A DNA stretch of 64,000 nucleotides from PVC group bacterium (GCA_945898015.1 CAMDGM010000004.1:1-64000); one strand, 5' to 3'; shown: positions 42,475 through 50,636, counted from the stretch's first letter. Notes: generated by a model not told the origin, from the sequence alone. A program made the numbers and translations.

Positions 42475-43839
42475 ATGAAAAGGTTGGCAGAACGGAATCT
42501 CCAGACTTGGTATCAGAACTCCGGGCACAAGCCCCTGGTGATCCGTGGGGCAAGGCAGGTCGGCAAGTCAACGCTTGTCCGTAATTTTGCGCGCGAGCAA
42601 GGCCTTGATCTGATCGAAGTCAATCTGGAGAGAAATCGCCGGCTCAATGACCTTTTTGCCACGCAGAAAATGGCGGATATCTGCAGGGAAATCGAGATCA
42701 TAGCCGACAAATCGCTGTCTCCCGCCGGTGGCAAACTCCTCTTTCTGGATGAAATCCAGGCGACACCGGCGGCTATTCCCTGTCTGCGCTACTTCTACGA
42801 GGACAGGCCAGACTTGCCCGTCGTCAGCGCCGGGTCGTTGTTAGAGTTCGTGCTGGCCAAGCATAGTTTCGAGATGCCTGTCGGCCGGGTGGAGTATCTA
42901 TTCCTCGGTCCGATGAGTTTTCAGGAGTATCTCCTGGCTCATGGTCAAAACCGGCTCCTTGACCTGATCGATGATTTCAAATGGGACGATACCTTCTCCG
43001 ATGCCGCACACGAGAAGCTGCTGACTACGCTCCGTGAGTTCCTCGTTGTCGGCGGCATGCCGGAAGCCGTACAGAAGTCCGTTGACGGGCAGGGTCTGAA
43101 CAAGGTGCTGGACGTTCAAGCCTCGATCTGTGAGACCTACCAGGACGATTTCGCCAAATATGCGCGCGACAGCCAACTGATCCTTCTCCAGAACCTCTTT
43201 CGGCATGTCCCGGTGAATGCCGGCGACAAGGTCAAGTATTCCAATATCGACCCCCACCGCCCCGCCCGGCAGGTGCGAGAGGCGATTGACCTCCTGGTCA
43301 AGGCGGGGATCTTTTATCGCGTGACGCATTCCGATGCGGCAGGCATGCCGCTGAATGCCAGGGTCAACCCCAAGTTGTTCAAACTCTATTTTCTGGATGT
43401 CGGTCTTCTGAATTTCCTCTGTGGCACCAAGTATATTGCCCCCGAAGCGATCAGGGCCATGGACTTCATCAACAAGGGCAACGTGGCGGAGCAATTCGTC
43501 GCCCAACACCTATTCTTCGCCGGCCGCGTGAACTGCGCGCCTGAGTTGTTCTACTGGCTGAGGGAAGGCAAGGCGGGGAATGCGGAGGTGGATTTTCTCG
43601 CCGCCGATGCGCAGGGAGTGCTGCCCCTCGAAGTGAAAGCCGGCCAAAGCGGCGCCCTTAAGTCGCTCCACCAGTTCGTCCTGCACAAGAAGGTCTCACG
43701 GGCGGTGCGGTATGACTTGAACAAACCCTCCCGGCAAACGGTTACCTGTTCCGTGTCTTGCGGTGCCGGCGCTACCCCCGTGGATTTCACGCTGACCTCA
43801 TTGCCGCTATACATGATTCATCGAACCGATCTCTGGTAG
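42475..43839 (+). CDS. AAA-family ATPase with DUF4143 domain
   Basis: 454 residues. Walker A VIRGARQVGKSTL (about residues 22-34), Walker B KLLFLDEIQATP near 88-98, then the DUF4143 region, with a restriction-nuclease-like PLEVKAGQSG near residue 384. Such proteins are common in accessory DNA of anaerobes; the role is unknown, possibly stress, defence or toxin-like. The ATG follows GAGGTGATCC. The gene is bounded on the right by the insertion sequence but appears intact. Confidence 0.85.
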   Translation: MKRLAERNLQTWYQNSGHKPLVIRGARQVGKSTLVRNFAREQGLDLIEVNLERNRRLNDLFATQKMADICREIEIIADKSLSPAGGKLLFLDEIQATPAAIPCLRYFYEDRPDLPVVSAGSLLEFVLAKHSFEMPVGRVEYLFLGPMSFQEYLLAHGQNRLLDLIDDFKWDDTFSDAAHEKLLTTLREFLVVGGMPEAVQKSVDGQGLNKVLDVQASICETYQDDFAKYARDSQLILLQNLFRHVPVNAGDKVKYSNIDPHRPARQVREAIDLLVKAGIFYRVTHSDAAGMPLNARVNPKLFKLYFLDVGLLNFLCGTKYIAPEAIRAMDFINKGNVAEQFVAQHLFFAGRVNCAPELFYWLREGKAGNAEVDFLAADAQGVLPLEVKAGQSGALKSLHQFVLHKKVSRAVRYDLNKPSRQTVTCSVSCGAGATPVDFTLTSLPLYMIHRTDLW

Positions 43840-43890
43840 AGGCTGTTGTTCGGAGGGCGCCGGCAAGGGCGCCTGGTGCCTGACAGTCTC

Positions 43891-43935
43891 GTATCCGTTT
43901 CTTGTGAGTTATTGACGATAAGCGTCAACGGATAC
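43891..43935. repeat. Nested inverted repeats upstream of the IS
   Basis: Outer arms gtatccgtt and aacggatac (9 bp) and inner arms ttgacg and cgtcaa (spacer ataag) could form a cruciform or an operator. No gene is clearly attached on the right because the IS lies there. Confidence 0.4.
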
Positions 43936-43997
43936 CGCGGGCCAACGCCGGCGAGAACCGCACCGACCGGGGCTATGAAAAAATCCCTGAAAAAATA

Positions 43998-44032
43998 GTA
44001 ATAGTTTAGCGCGTTGAAGCGGCGGGGGCGGA
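43998..44032 (+). repeat. Left terminal inverted repeat of the IS
   Basis: 35 bases, identical in inverse orientation to 47450-47484. It is preceded by the target duplication aaaaaata. Confidence 0.95.
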
Positions 44033-44071
44033 AAGATTTTGATCGGGCGGCGGGGGCGCTCGATTTTTTTG

Positions 44072-44099
44072 TTGCATTCTTACCTAAGCATGATATAGT
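44072..44099 (+). promoter_or_regulatory. Candidate promoter of the small IS gene
   Basis: TTGCAT (44072-44077), 16-base spacer, TATAGT (44094-44099), ending 8 bases before the ATG at 44108. Confidence 0.5.
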
Positions 44100-44107
44100 G
44101 CATAGGC

Positions 44108-44449
44108 ATGAATGAACGGCTCGATTTTGAAGGATTGCTGGAGGAGCGCCGCCGGCTCTTGGCGCGATTGGGCGCCTGGCCGCCGGTCTTGCGCGGCTCG
44201 TTGCGCGAACACTTGGGCCGATGCGGCAACCCCACCTGCCGGTGCCATGCCAAGAAAAACCCTGTGCTTCATGGGCCGTATCGGTATCTGTCACACCGCT
44301 ACCAAAACCGGACCCAAACCATTTTGCTGACGAAAAGCAAGCTGCCGCATGCGCGGGCCGGCGTGGCCAACTACAAGCGCCTGATTGTTGCGAAAATCGC
44401 CGGTGAGTCCATTTTTCAGGTAAAAACGGGTGACGTTTTTGTTGGCTGA
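44108..44449 (+). CDS. Small IS-encoded Cys-rich protein (DUF6788-like)
   Basis: 113 residues. The middle segment CGNPTCRCHAKKNPVLHGPYRYL has three closely spaced Cys that could bind zinc. It resembles small proteins often found beside transposases and recorded as DUF6788; that link is from memory. It is convergent with, and overlaps by 34 bases, the end of the second transposase gene. Function is unknown; a DNA-binding accessory role in transposition is plausible. Confidence 0.65.
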   Translation: MNERLDFEGLLEERRRLLARLGAWPPVLRGSLREHLGRCGNPTCRCHAKKNPVLHGPYRYLSHRYQNRTQTILLTKSKLPHARAGVANYKRLIVAKIAGESIFQVKTGDVFVG

Positions 44450-45492
44450 ACGATCTTCATGAGGCCATTATCCTGTAACCATGCTTCGATCGCCTGACGC
44501 CGTGCGGCCTCCCTTGCACGACGGCTATCCTTTGGCATCTGGGCCACTATAGTCCTTGTCTGGTCTTCTATCCAGTTTTTTACCTCCTTTCTCCTATTGA
44601 GGGTGAAGTTCCGTAGGAACGCCTGATCGGAGTTGAAGAAGGTATACTCGGCGGTGTGACCATCGAGACACGGCCGGGGGTGCGCGTTGAGCAGGCTCGG
44701 GGCCGTCGCCAAGGCGGTGGTGATCGGCGTTCCAGCGAGCGTGAGCAGATCGACGGCGGCCTTGATTTCAAGTTGGGCGTATTCGATCGCGCCGTTGTAG
44801 CGGGGATAATAGGGTGGCGAGGTCAAGGCAAGGACCCCATAGTCGTCGAACACGCCATCAACCATCGCCTGCACCAGATTGCTGCCGTTGTCACGCTTCA
44901 TAACAAGCGGAGCGCCGAAGCGGTCGAACAGGAACTGCAACTGCATCGCGATCCGGGCCGCCGGCAGTTCCCACGCGACCAACAGGTCGAAGCGAAAGCG
45001 CGAGGCCAGGTCCCCCACGAGGTTCCAGAAGAGCCGGCCGTATTGGGCGGGATCCATGGCCCAGACCGCGCCCGGGTGAAGCCACACGAGGTGATAAAGA
45101 CTGGCCTGTTGATCGCGTTGGTGTTGCAGCCGGTGCTCCCGGACCCGGCGCGTAAACTCCCGCCGTGAGATGTCGGCTTGCCACTGTCGCCACAGGGCCG
45201 GGGCGCCCGGGCTGCGATGCACACCGTGGCGCAGGTCCGCGATGGCCTTGTCCAACGCCTCCGAGACGTGCTGCGCGGTCTTGCGGACGAACGGCTGGAC
45301 GGCCGTCTCCCCCCGACGAAGACGGCCGGACCAGCGCCGGACACTGGAACGCGACAGTTCCAGCGCCCGGCTCAGCCTTCGTTCCGACCAGCCCAGGCGG
45401 CCTTTCAACTCTTGGAGGATCTGCACCACGGTGCTCGCTGCCTTATTTTTTTTTGGCGCGGTCCTTACCCCCGGCCATCGTTTTCCACACAC
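44416..45492 (-). CDS. rve-type DDE transposase (second transposase of the IS)
   Basis: 358 residues from the track start; the true start may be slightly later because the first 50 bases overlap the upstream helix-turn-helix ORF. The N-terminus contains a helix-turn-helix (LGWSERRLSRALELSRSSVRRW). The catalytic triad is Asp in WAMDPAQYG, Asp in VMKRDNGSN and Glu in YNGAIEYAQL, with exactly 35 residues between the last two. The frame is open, so the enzyme may be active. Confidence 0.85.
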   Translation of the reverse strand: MCGKRWPGVRTAPKKNKAASTVVQILQELKGRLGWSERRLSRALELSRSSVRRWSGRLRRGETAVQPFVRKTAQHVSEALDKAIADLRHGVHRSPGAPALWRQWQADISRREFTRRVREHRLQHQRDQQASLYHLVWLHPGAVWAMDPAQYGRLFWNLVGDLASRFRFDLLVAWELPAARIAMQLQFLFDRFGAPLVMKRDNGSNLVQAMVDGVFDDYGVLALTSPPYYPRYNGAIEYAQLEIKAAVDLLTLAGTPITTALATAPSLLNAHPRPCLDGHTAEYTFFNSDQAFLRNFTLNRRKEVKNWIEDQTRTIVAQMPKDSRRAREAARRQAIEAWLQDNGLMKIVQPTKTSPVFT

Positions 45493-45757
45493 GCCACCGT
45501 TGCTCCAACAACAACACCTGTTGCTGGAGCTGCTGGTTCTGCGCCTGCATCTGCGCCAGCGGGCCGTCCCGCGTCGAGGGGGGGCGTCCGGCCTGGCCCG
45601 GACACAGTGCGCTGTGCATGCCCCGCAACGCCCGTGCCTCCCACTGGTAATACGTCTTGCGGGAGATCCCCAGGCGCTGGGCAGCCTGGGCCGCCGTCAG
45701 GCTCCCGGCCAACCGTTGCAGGATGACCGGCATCATCTGCTGTGGACTCGCGGGCAT
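45443..45757 (-). CDS. IS-encoded helix-turn-helix protein with coiled coil
   Basis: 104 residues. A helix-turn-helix LTAAQAAQRLGISRKTYYQW near residues 20-39 is followed by a Gln/Leu-rich heptad-like region that should form a coiled coil. It resembles OrfA-type DNA-binding subunits of two-component transposases. It is in the same frame as the preceding helix-turn-helix ORF, 30 bases further on. Confidence 0.7.
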   Translation of the reverse strand: MPASPQQMMPVILQRLAGSLTAAQAAQRLGISRKTYYQWEARALRGMHSALCPGQAGRPPSTRDGPLAQMQAQNQQLQQQVLLLEQRWRVWKTMAGGKDRAKKK

Positions 45758-47294
45758 GGTCGCTCCTTTCCGCCGGCGGCGTCACCGTCACGGCGCCGGC
45801 TTCTCCGACTCCGGCTTGGGCTTCGCGCCCAACCGGGCGAGCCGGCTGGTCAACCGCACGGCCTTGCGCTCCAGCAGCTTCTCCATGCGCGGCGGCAGCA
45901 TCGGCCCGCGCTCCTCCTGTCGGCGGCTCTGCGGCTCCAGCGCCTGCAGTATACCCTCCATGGCCCGTTCCTGCCAACCGCTCAGCAAGTTCGAGGGGAT
46001 GGCCAGCTCCCGGCAGATCTCCGAGGGCCTGCGCCGACCCGTCCATAACGCCAGCACCGCCTGGCACTTCTCCCGGGCGTTGTACACCCGGCGCTCCCGC
46101 TTCGGCTTCTCCGCTGCGTCCATCCCGACCTCCCGGCGCCTCCTGGCCGTCCACCAGGATGCGCACCTGTCCCCGATCCGCCTGCAACACCACGTTTTGC
46201 TCGCCCACCCGGCCCACCATGTAAAAGGGCGTCTGGGGCTTGCCCCGTAACGCCAGTTCCTTCACATTGGCTTCGACTCCCCGTTCCACCACCGCCCGCA
46301 CCTCTTTCTGGAGCGAGAAGTATCGGTCGGCCGGACAGAGCCCGTCGATGCCCTGATGGGGGCGTTGATGGTTGTAGTACTTCACCCAGTAGGCGATCCG
46401 TTCCTGAGCGTTCTCGAACGTATCGAACCGCGCCCGCTCCAGGAACTCCTCCCAGATCGTCTTCCAGAACCGCTCGATCTTCCCCAGCGTCATCGGGTGA
46501 TGCGGCGCGCTGCGGATGTGGTGGATCCGGTCCTTGGCCAGTTCCATCTGGAAGCGGGTTTTCCCTTTCCAGGCCGCATATTGCTTCCCGTTGTCCGTCA
46601 GCATCTCCTTCGGGATCCCATGATCGCCGACCGCCCGCCGATAGACTTCCATCACGTTCTCCGCCGTCTGGGATCGGCACACCCCGAGCCCCGTGATGTA
46701 GCGGGAGTGATCGTCGATGAACCCGATCAGGTAGCAGGCCTGCCCGTTCACCCGAAAGGTGAAGATGTCGCTCTGCCACATCTGGTTGGGCGTGGCCCGC
46801 TCGAAAAACCGCGGCTTCGGGGGATTCCTCCGGATTTTCCGCCGCACCGCCACCGGCATCGCCTGGTGCCGGTGCAGCGTCTGCCTCACAGTCTCCGCGC
46901 TGCCCGGAAGAAACAACGTCCGTCTCAGCCACTGGGCGATCTTGCGCACCCCGAAGGTGGGATGCTCTTGCTTAACGTCCATGATCGCCTGATGCACCGC
47001 CGCCGGTAATCGGGGTTTCCGCTTTCCGGCCTGGGCCTGGCGTGTGGCCAGCCCCGCATCGCCCGCCTGTTGATAACGCTCCACCCACTTGCGAAGCGTT
47101 GTGCCGGTCACCCCCAGTTCCTCGGACACGACCTCCAGGGGGATCCCTTCTTCCAGATGCAACTGCACCGCCTTGCGGCGCATCTCGACCGGGTGCGGGC
47201 TCGTGGATCGACCGCGTCTTTTCCCGCGCCGCTGTCCCGCCCCCCTCGGGGGGCGGGACACGCTCCCCGTCTTCTCACTGGCTATCCTGCTCAT
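45465..47294 (-). CDS. rve-type DDE transposase (first transposase of the IS) with long out-of-family tail
   Basis: The ATG at 47294 (MSRIASEKTGSV) is chosen, 8 bases after GGGAG. About 390 residues are recognisable: a helix-turn-helix (LEVVSEELGVTGTTLRKW), a second DNA-binding part, and the IS481-like catalytic core with Asp in WQSDIFTF, Asp in LTDNGKQY and Glu in GKIERFWK. The frame then stays open to 45465, but those last 220 residues overlap two helix-turn-helix ORFs in another frame and look like low-complexity read-through. Either a stop was lost, or a frameshift joins the core to the next ORF. Confidence 0.8.
   Translation of the reverse strand: MSRIASEKTGSVSRPPRGAGQRRGKRRGRSTSPHPVEMRRKAVQLHLEEGIPLEVVSEELGVTGTTLRKWVERYQQAGDAGLATRQAQAGKRKPRLPAAVHQAIMDVKQEHPTFGVRKIAQWLRRTLFLPGSAETVRQTLHRHQAMPVAVRRKIRRNPPKPRFFERATPNQMWQSDIFTFRVNGQACYLIGFIDDHSRYITGLGVCRSQTAENVMEVYRRAVGDHGIPKEMLTDNGKQYAAWKGKTRFQMELAKDRIHHIRSAPHHPMTLGKIERFWKTIWEEFLERARFDTFENAQERIAYWVKYYNHQRPHQGIDGLCPADRYFSLQKEVRAVVERGVEANVKELALRGKPQTPFYMVGRVGEQNVVLQADRGQVRILVDGQEAPGGRDGRSGEAEAGAPGVQRPGEVPGGAGVMDGSAQALGDLPGAGHPLELAERLAGTGHGGYTAGAGAAEPPTGGARADAAAAHGEAAGAQGRAVDQPARPVGREAQAGVGEAGAVTVTPPAERSDHARESTADDAGHPATVGREPDGGPGCPAPGDLPQDVLPVGGTGVAGHAQRTVSGPGRTPPLDAGRPAGADAGAEPAAPATGVVVGATVACVENDGRG
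45788..46123 (-). CDS. IS-encoded helix-turn-helix protein (IS3 OrfA-like)
   Basis: 111 residues, starting with ATG after GGAGGTCGGG. The region YNAREKCQAVLALWTGRRRPSEICRELAIP has the look of an IS3-family OrfA helix-turn-helix. The C-terminus is basic. It lies within the long downstream extension of the first transposase ORF but in a different frame; it is a likely true coding frame there. Confidence 0.68.
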   Translation of the reverse strand: MDAAEKPKRERRVYNAREKCQAVLALWTGRRRPSEICRELAIPSNLLSGWQERAMEGILQALEPQSRRQEERGPMLPPRMEKLLERKAVRLTSRLARLGAKPKPESEKPAP

Positions 47295-47449
47295 GGGTAA
47301 CACTCCCTTCACTCCAGAGTGTCACCCCTTTTCTACCTCAAACTGGACTCACCTCCCGGCGGCTGGCGCACCTCCAGAACCTCAATCCCTTGACCGTCCT
47401 CTTCCAACTGCTGGCCCACCCCGAAATCGTCGCCGCCGCCATCCTCTCG

Positions 47450-47484
47450 TCCGCCCCCGCCGCTTCAACGCGCTAAACTATTAC
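47450..47484 (-). repeat. Right terminal inverted repeat of the IS
   Basis: 35 bases, the exact inverse of 43998-44032, followed by the second target copy aaaaaata at 47485-47492. Confidence 0.95.
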
Positions 47485-47496
47485 AAAAAATATCTG

Positions 47497-47526
47497 TTGA
47501 CGGCCTGACCTTTTAACGTTTATATT
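47497..47526 (+). promoter_or_regulatory. Candidate promoter of the GntR/LacI-type regulator
   Basis: TTGACG (47497-47502), 18-base spacer, TATATT (47521-47526). The IS target duplication ends 4 bases before the -35, so everything upstream of this promoter has been displaced by the IS. Confidence 0.5.
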
Positions 47527-47564
47527 ACTGCGCATTATCAAATGAATAATAGGAGGTAACTCTA

Positions 47565-48683
47565 GTGAAACTAGATTTCTTACAGCAGCGTGCCGAGGCG
47601 CCCGAGGTACAGATCACGCGTTTCTTACGCCGCCAGATCGTGACTGGCGCCTTCGATCCGGGTGAGCGCCTGCCGTCCACCAGCGAGCTCGCGCGCCGCT
47701 GGCGGGTCAGCAACAGCGTCATTCAGCGCGCGATCGAACCGCTTGCAGCCGAAGGGCTGATGGCGCGGCGTGCCGGTGTGGGAACGTTTATTCAACCCTC
47801 CACGGAGAAGGCATCGGTTGCCCTTGTTTTCGGGCCCTCGCTGGTGGAGGAGTCGGCGCATTTCTATCGCGCCATGCAGAGGGGGCTTCAGGAGGAAATT
47901 CGGACCCACTCCTGGTCATGCCGCGTCTATGAGGGGCTCAATCCTTCCCCGGATGTCGATGCCTCGCACATGAAGGACGTGGCGACCCACATCGAGCACG
48001 ACCTTCAGAACCATGCATTCAAAGGCCTCGTTCTCGTCGGCATGCACGTGAACCTCTCGAAACTGCTGGAACGGGATATCGACCTGCCCATTGTTGTCTG
48101 CCATGACGCGGTGGTGCAGGACAGCGCCGATTTTCTGCGAACGAGCGTCGTCTACCTGGCGCGGGACGGCCGTCGCCGGCTGGTTTTCCTGGAGTCGTGT
48201 TTGACGGACTTCGCGAGGGCGCCAGGTGACCCCGTACTGGAAGCGCTGCAAACCGCCGCGAAGAAACAGGGACTGCCTCCGGTCGACCGGGTGACGCTCC
48301 CGAGGCCGGGCTCCGCATTCGACAACGATACGGCGACGCAGCAGCGGACATTGGCGGCAATCGCGGCGTGGCGCGCCCGGCCCGAAGGCCTGCCGGACGG
48401 CCTGATCGTGAGCGACGACATCGCCATGCGCGGCGTGGCCTTTGGCCTGATGCGCTCCGGCGTCAACGTGCCCGAAGAGGTGAGGATCGTGACCCACGCG
48501 AACGATCGGGTGCGCATGAACTACGGCATCCCGGTCACGCGGTACGAGTTCCCCGTCGAAGAAACGGCGAAGCGAAGCGTCGAGATTCTGTGGAAGCGGA
48601 TTCTCAACGAACCTCTGCCGCCGCTGCCCATCGTGCTCAAGGGAACGATGCGGGAGGATGGCGGGCAGTGTGCGGTTGCCTGA
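47565..48683 (+). CDS. GntR-type HTH transcription regulator with LacI-like sensor domain
   Basis: 372 residues from a GTG, 8 bases after AGGAGG. The N-terminal winged helix (QIVTGAFDPGERLPSTSELARRW, residues 25-47) is GntR-type. The remainder matches the periplasmic-binding-protein fold of LacI/GalR sensors, with LVLVGMHVN and GLIVSDDIAMRGVAFGLM. Such AraR-like chimeras control sugar-use genes. It directly precedes the polysaccharide locus and is its likely local regulator; the effector is unknown. Confidence 0.85.
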   Translation: MKLDFLQQRAEAPEVQITRFLRRQIVTGAFDPGERLPSTSELARRWRVSNSVIQRAIEPLAAEGLMARRAGVGTFIQPSTEKASVALVFGPSLVEESAHFYRAMQRGLQEEIRTHSWSCRVYEGLNPSPDVDASHMKDVATHIEHDLQNHAFKGLVLVGMHVNLSKLLERDIDLPIVVCHDAVVQDSADFLRTSVVYLARDGRRRLVFLESCLTDFARAPGDPVLEALQTAAKKQGLPPVDRVTLPRPGSAFDNDTATQQRTLAAIAAWRARPEGLPDGLIVSDDIAMRGVAFGLMRSGVNVPEEVRIVTHANDRVRMNYGIPVTRYEFPVEETAKRSVEILWKRILNEPLPPLPIVLKGTMREDGGQCAVA

Positions 48684-48735
48684 CGGGAATGTGGGTGGGC
48701 GGCGAACGGAAAGCAACGAACATAGGAGGCGAGCG

Positions 48736-50559
48736 ATGAATGGAGCAAAGACACTAGACGGTTGTCGGCGGTTTCTGAGGCGGGCCGGTGTTGCGATCAT
48801 TGCCGGGGCGGCGCTGCTGCCGATCTTGTCGGCGCAAACCGCACTCGGTTTGCAGTGGGTTGCTGCGACGGGCGGCGACATGACCAACGACGTCGGCCTT
48901 TATCGGATCCACACCTTCACGAACACGGCCATCACCGGCAAATTCGATGTCGCGTCCGGCGGCTCCGTCGAGGTGCTGGTCGTCGGCGGCGGTGGCGGCG
49001 GTGGCGGTGGCGGCTACGGTTCAGGGGGTGGCGGGGCGGGCGGGTTGATCTACTCGAACCACTATGCCGTGACCGCGGGCGCACTCATTGACGTCACCGT
49101 CGGCGCGGGAGGTATTGGCGTTTCCGGTACGGGGTATTCGACGACCATACACAACGGCTCCAATTCCGTTTTCGGCTCGTTGAACGCTTACGGCGGCGGG
49201 GGCGGTTCGAGCGGGAACACGAACGGCGGGACGGGCGGCTCGGGCGGCGGGGGTAGTGGAGGATATCGCACTGCCGGCGGCGGCGGCATATCCCCGCAAG
49301 GAAATGCCGGAGGCAGTGGTGCCGGACCGTACTCTGCGGGCGGCGGCGGGGGTGGCGCAGGAGAACCGGGAGGAGTAGGAGGTGCCACCTACGTCGCTGC
49401 CGATGGCGGCGATGGGTTGATGTACAACATCTCGGGCTCCAACTTCTACTATGCCGGCGGCGGGGGCGGTGGAACGCATAGCTACTACTATTCAGGCGGC
49501 CAGGGTGGCCTGGGGGGCGGCGGGAATGGCGCTTATCCGTATGGTGCCCCGTCCAAAGACGGCAGCAATGCCGTTCCCTGTACGGGCGGCGGGGGTGGCG
49601 GCGCTGGCGGAGGCAACGTGAGTTTGACTAAAGGCGGCGACGGCGGCTCCGGCATCGTGATCGTGCGGTACCTCCTGCCACCGCCTCCGGGGGCCGCCGC
49701 GATGGGAGGCGACACGATCGATATCGTCGGGAAGGACTACGTCCACACTTTCACGAACACGGCGATTCCCGCCGACTTTGTCGTCGTCAATCCTCACATC
49801 CTTTCCGTCGAGGTGCTGGTCGTCGGCGGCGGTGGCGGCGGTGGTGGCGGCGTCTACGGTTGTGGGGGCGGCGGCGCGGGCGGGCTGATCTACTCGAATC
49901 AGTATGCCGTGACCGCGGGGACGGTATATGACGTCACCGTCGGAGCAGGAGGTCTTGGAATCACCGGTTCGACGTATTCGGTGGTCATCTCCAACGGCGC
50001 CAATTCCGTTTTCGGAACGCTTATCGCTTACGGCGGCGGGGGCGGTGCGAGCGGGAACACGAACGGCGGGACGGGCGGCTCGGGCGGCGGGGGTAATGGA
50101 AGCTATCATCTTGGCGGAGGCAGCGGCATCTCACCGCAAGGCAATGCGGGCGGGAATGGCGCGGTTCTGTCCGGCTGGTACGCCGGTGGCGGCGGTGGCG
50201 GCGCCGGGGAAGCGGGGGGTGTAACACTCGGGTACAGGGACGCCGCCGATGGCGGCGACGGGTTGATGTACGACATCTCGGGCGCCGACATCTACTATGC
50301 GGGCGGCGGCGGCGGTGGGCCCTACGGCTACTACTACTCAGGTGGCCAGGGGGGATTGGGGGGAGGCGGGAATGCCGGATATCTCTACGACGCCGTCAAC
50401 CCTAATCGGAACGGCACCAATGGCGTTGCCGCTACGGGCGGCGGGGGTGGCGGCGGGGGCGGCACAACCGGCAGCAAAGGCGGCGACGGCGGCTCCGGCA
50501 TCGTGATCGTTCGGTATACGCTCCCGAAACTTGCCGGCACGGTCATCACGATTCGTTGA
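48736..50559 (+). CDS. Secreted glycine-rich protein with two tandem domains
   Basis: The ATG at 48736 (607 residues) follows GGAGGCGAGCG; the track start is upstream. A signal peptide ends near QTALG (about residue 37). Two similar units of about 270 residues follow, each with a conserved EVLVVGGGGGGGGG core, IYSN.YAVTAG..YDVTVGAGG and the end sequence SGIVIVRY. The units also match well at DNA level. Comparable Gly-rich proteins in PVC bacteria are recorded as glycine-rich domain proteins; adhesion or matrix roles are guesses. No C-terminal sorting signal is seen. Confidence 0.8.
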   Translation: MNGAKTLDGCRRFLRRAGVAIIAGAALLPILSAQTALGLQWVAATGGDMTNDVGLYRIHTFTNTAITGKFDVASGGSVEVLVVGGGGGGGGGGYGSGGGGAGGLIYSNHYAVTAGALIDVTVGAGGIGVSGTGYSTTIHNGSNSVFGSLNAYGGGGGSSGNTNGGTGGSGGGGSGGYRTAGGGGISPQGNAGGSGAGPYSAGGGGGGAGEPGGVGGATYVAADGGDGLMYNISGSNFYYAGGGGGGTHSYYYSGGQGGLGGGGNGAYPYGAPSKDGSNAVPCTGGGGGGAGGGNVSLTKGGDGGSGIVIVRYLLPPPPGAAAMGGDTIDIVGKDYVHTFTNTAIPADFVVVNPHILSVEVLVVGGGGGGGGGVYGCGGGGAGGLIYSNQYAVTAGTVYDVTVGAGGLGITGSTYSVVISNGANSVFGTLIAYGGGGGASGNTNGGTGGSGGGGNGSYHLGGGSGISPQGNAGGNGAVLSGWYAGGGGGGAGEAGGVTLGYRDAADGGDGLMYDISGADIYYAGGGGGGPYGYYYSGGQGGLGGGGNAGYLYDAVNPNRNGTNGVAATGGGGGGGGGTTGSKGGDGGSGIVIVRYTLPKLAGTVITIR

Positions 50560-50578
50560 CGCGACGTGAGGCCTGGAG

Positions 50579-50636
50579 AACGGCGACCTGTCTTCGCGCA
50601 AGCGCTACGGCAGTGCACGCGAGAACGGTGAACGAG
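50579..50636 (+). repeat. Dispersed 58-bp intergenic repeat, copy 1
   Basis: Matches 52326-52383 in 50 of 58 positions (core ttcgcgcaagcgctacggc). It lies between the Gly-rich gene and the next ORF; weaker similarity continues about 40 bases further. The rest of the 50560-50775 gap shows nothing else. Confidence 0.7.

Larger units (their letters stand above)
43998..47484. mobile_element. Insertion sequence, 3,487 bp, with two DDE transposase genes
   Basis: The ends are a perfect 35-bp inverted repeat, starting gtaatagtttagcgcgttga on the left. An 8-bp target duplication aaaaaata flanks it (43990-43997 and 47485-47492), showing a single transposition of the whole unit. Inside are a small plus-strand Cys-rich ORF and four minus-strand ORFs: two rve-type DDE proteins and two helix-turn-helix proteins. 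The family could not be named from sequence alone; the combination differs from ordinary one-transposase IS elements. Confidence 0.92.

Noticed and set aside
43972-43998. Short ORF MKKSLKK before the IS as a real gene
   Set aside because: Only 7 codons, or 12 if the IS is removed, with no ribosome-binding site; kept only as a low-interest note.
48970-50500. Gly-rich repetitive DNA as a CRISPR-like or tandem repeat array
   Set aside because: The periodicity is codon-based (GGC/GGT runs) inside one long ORF, with no regular spacers.
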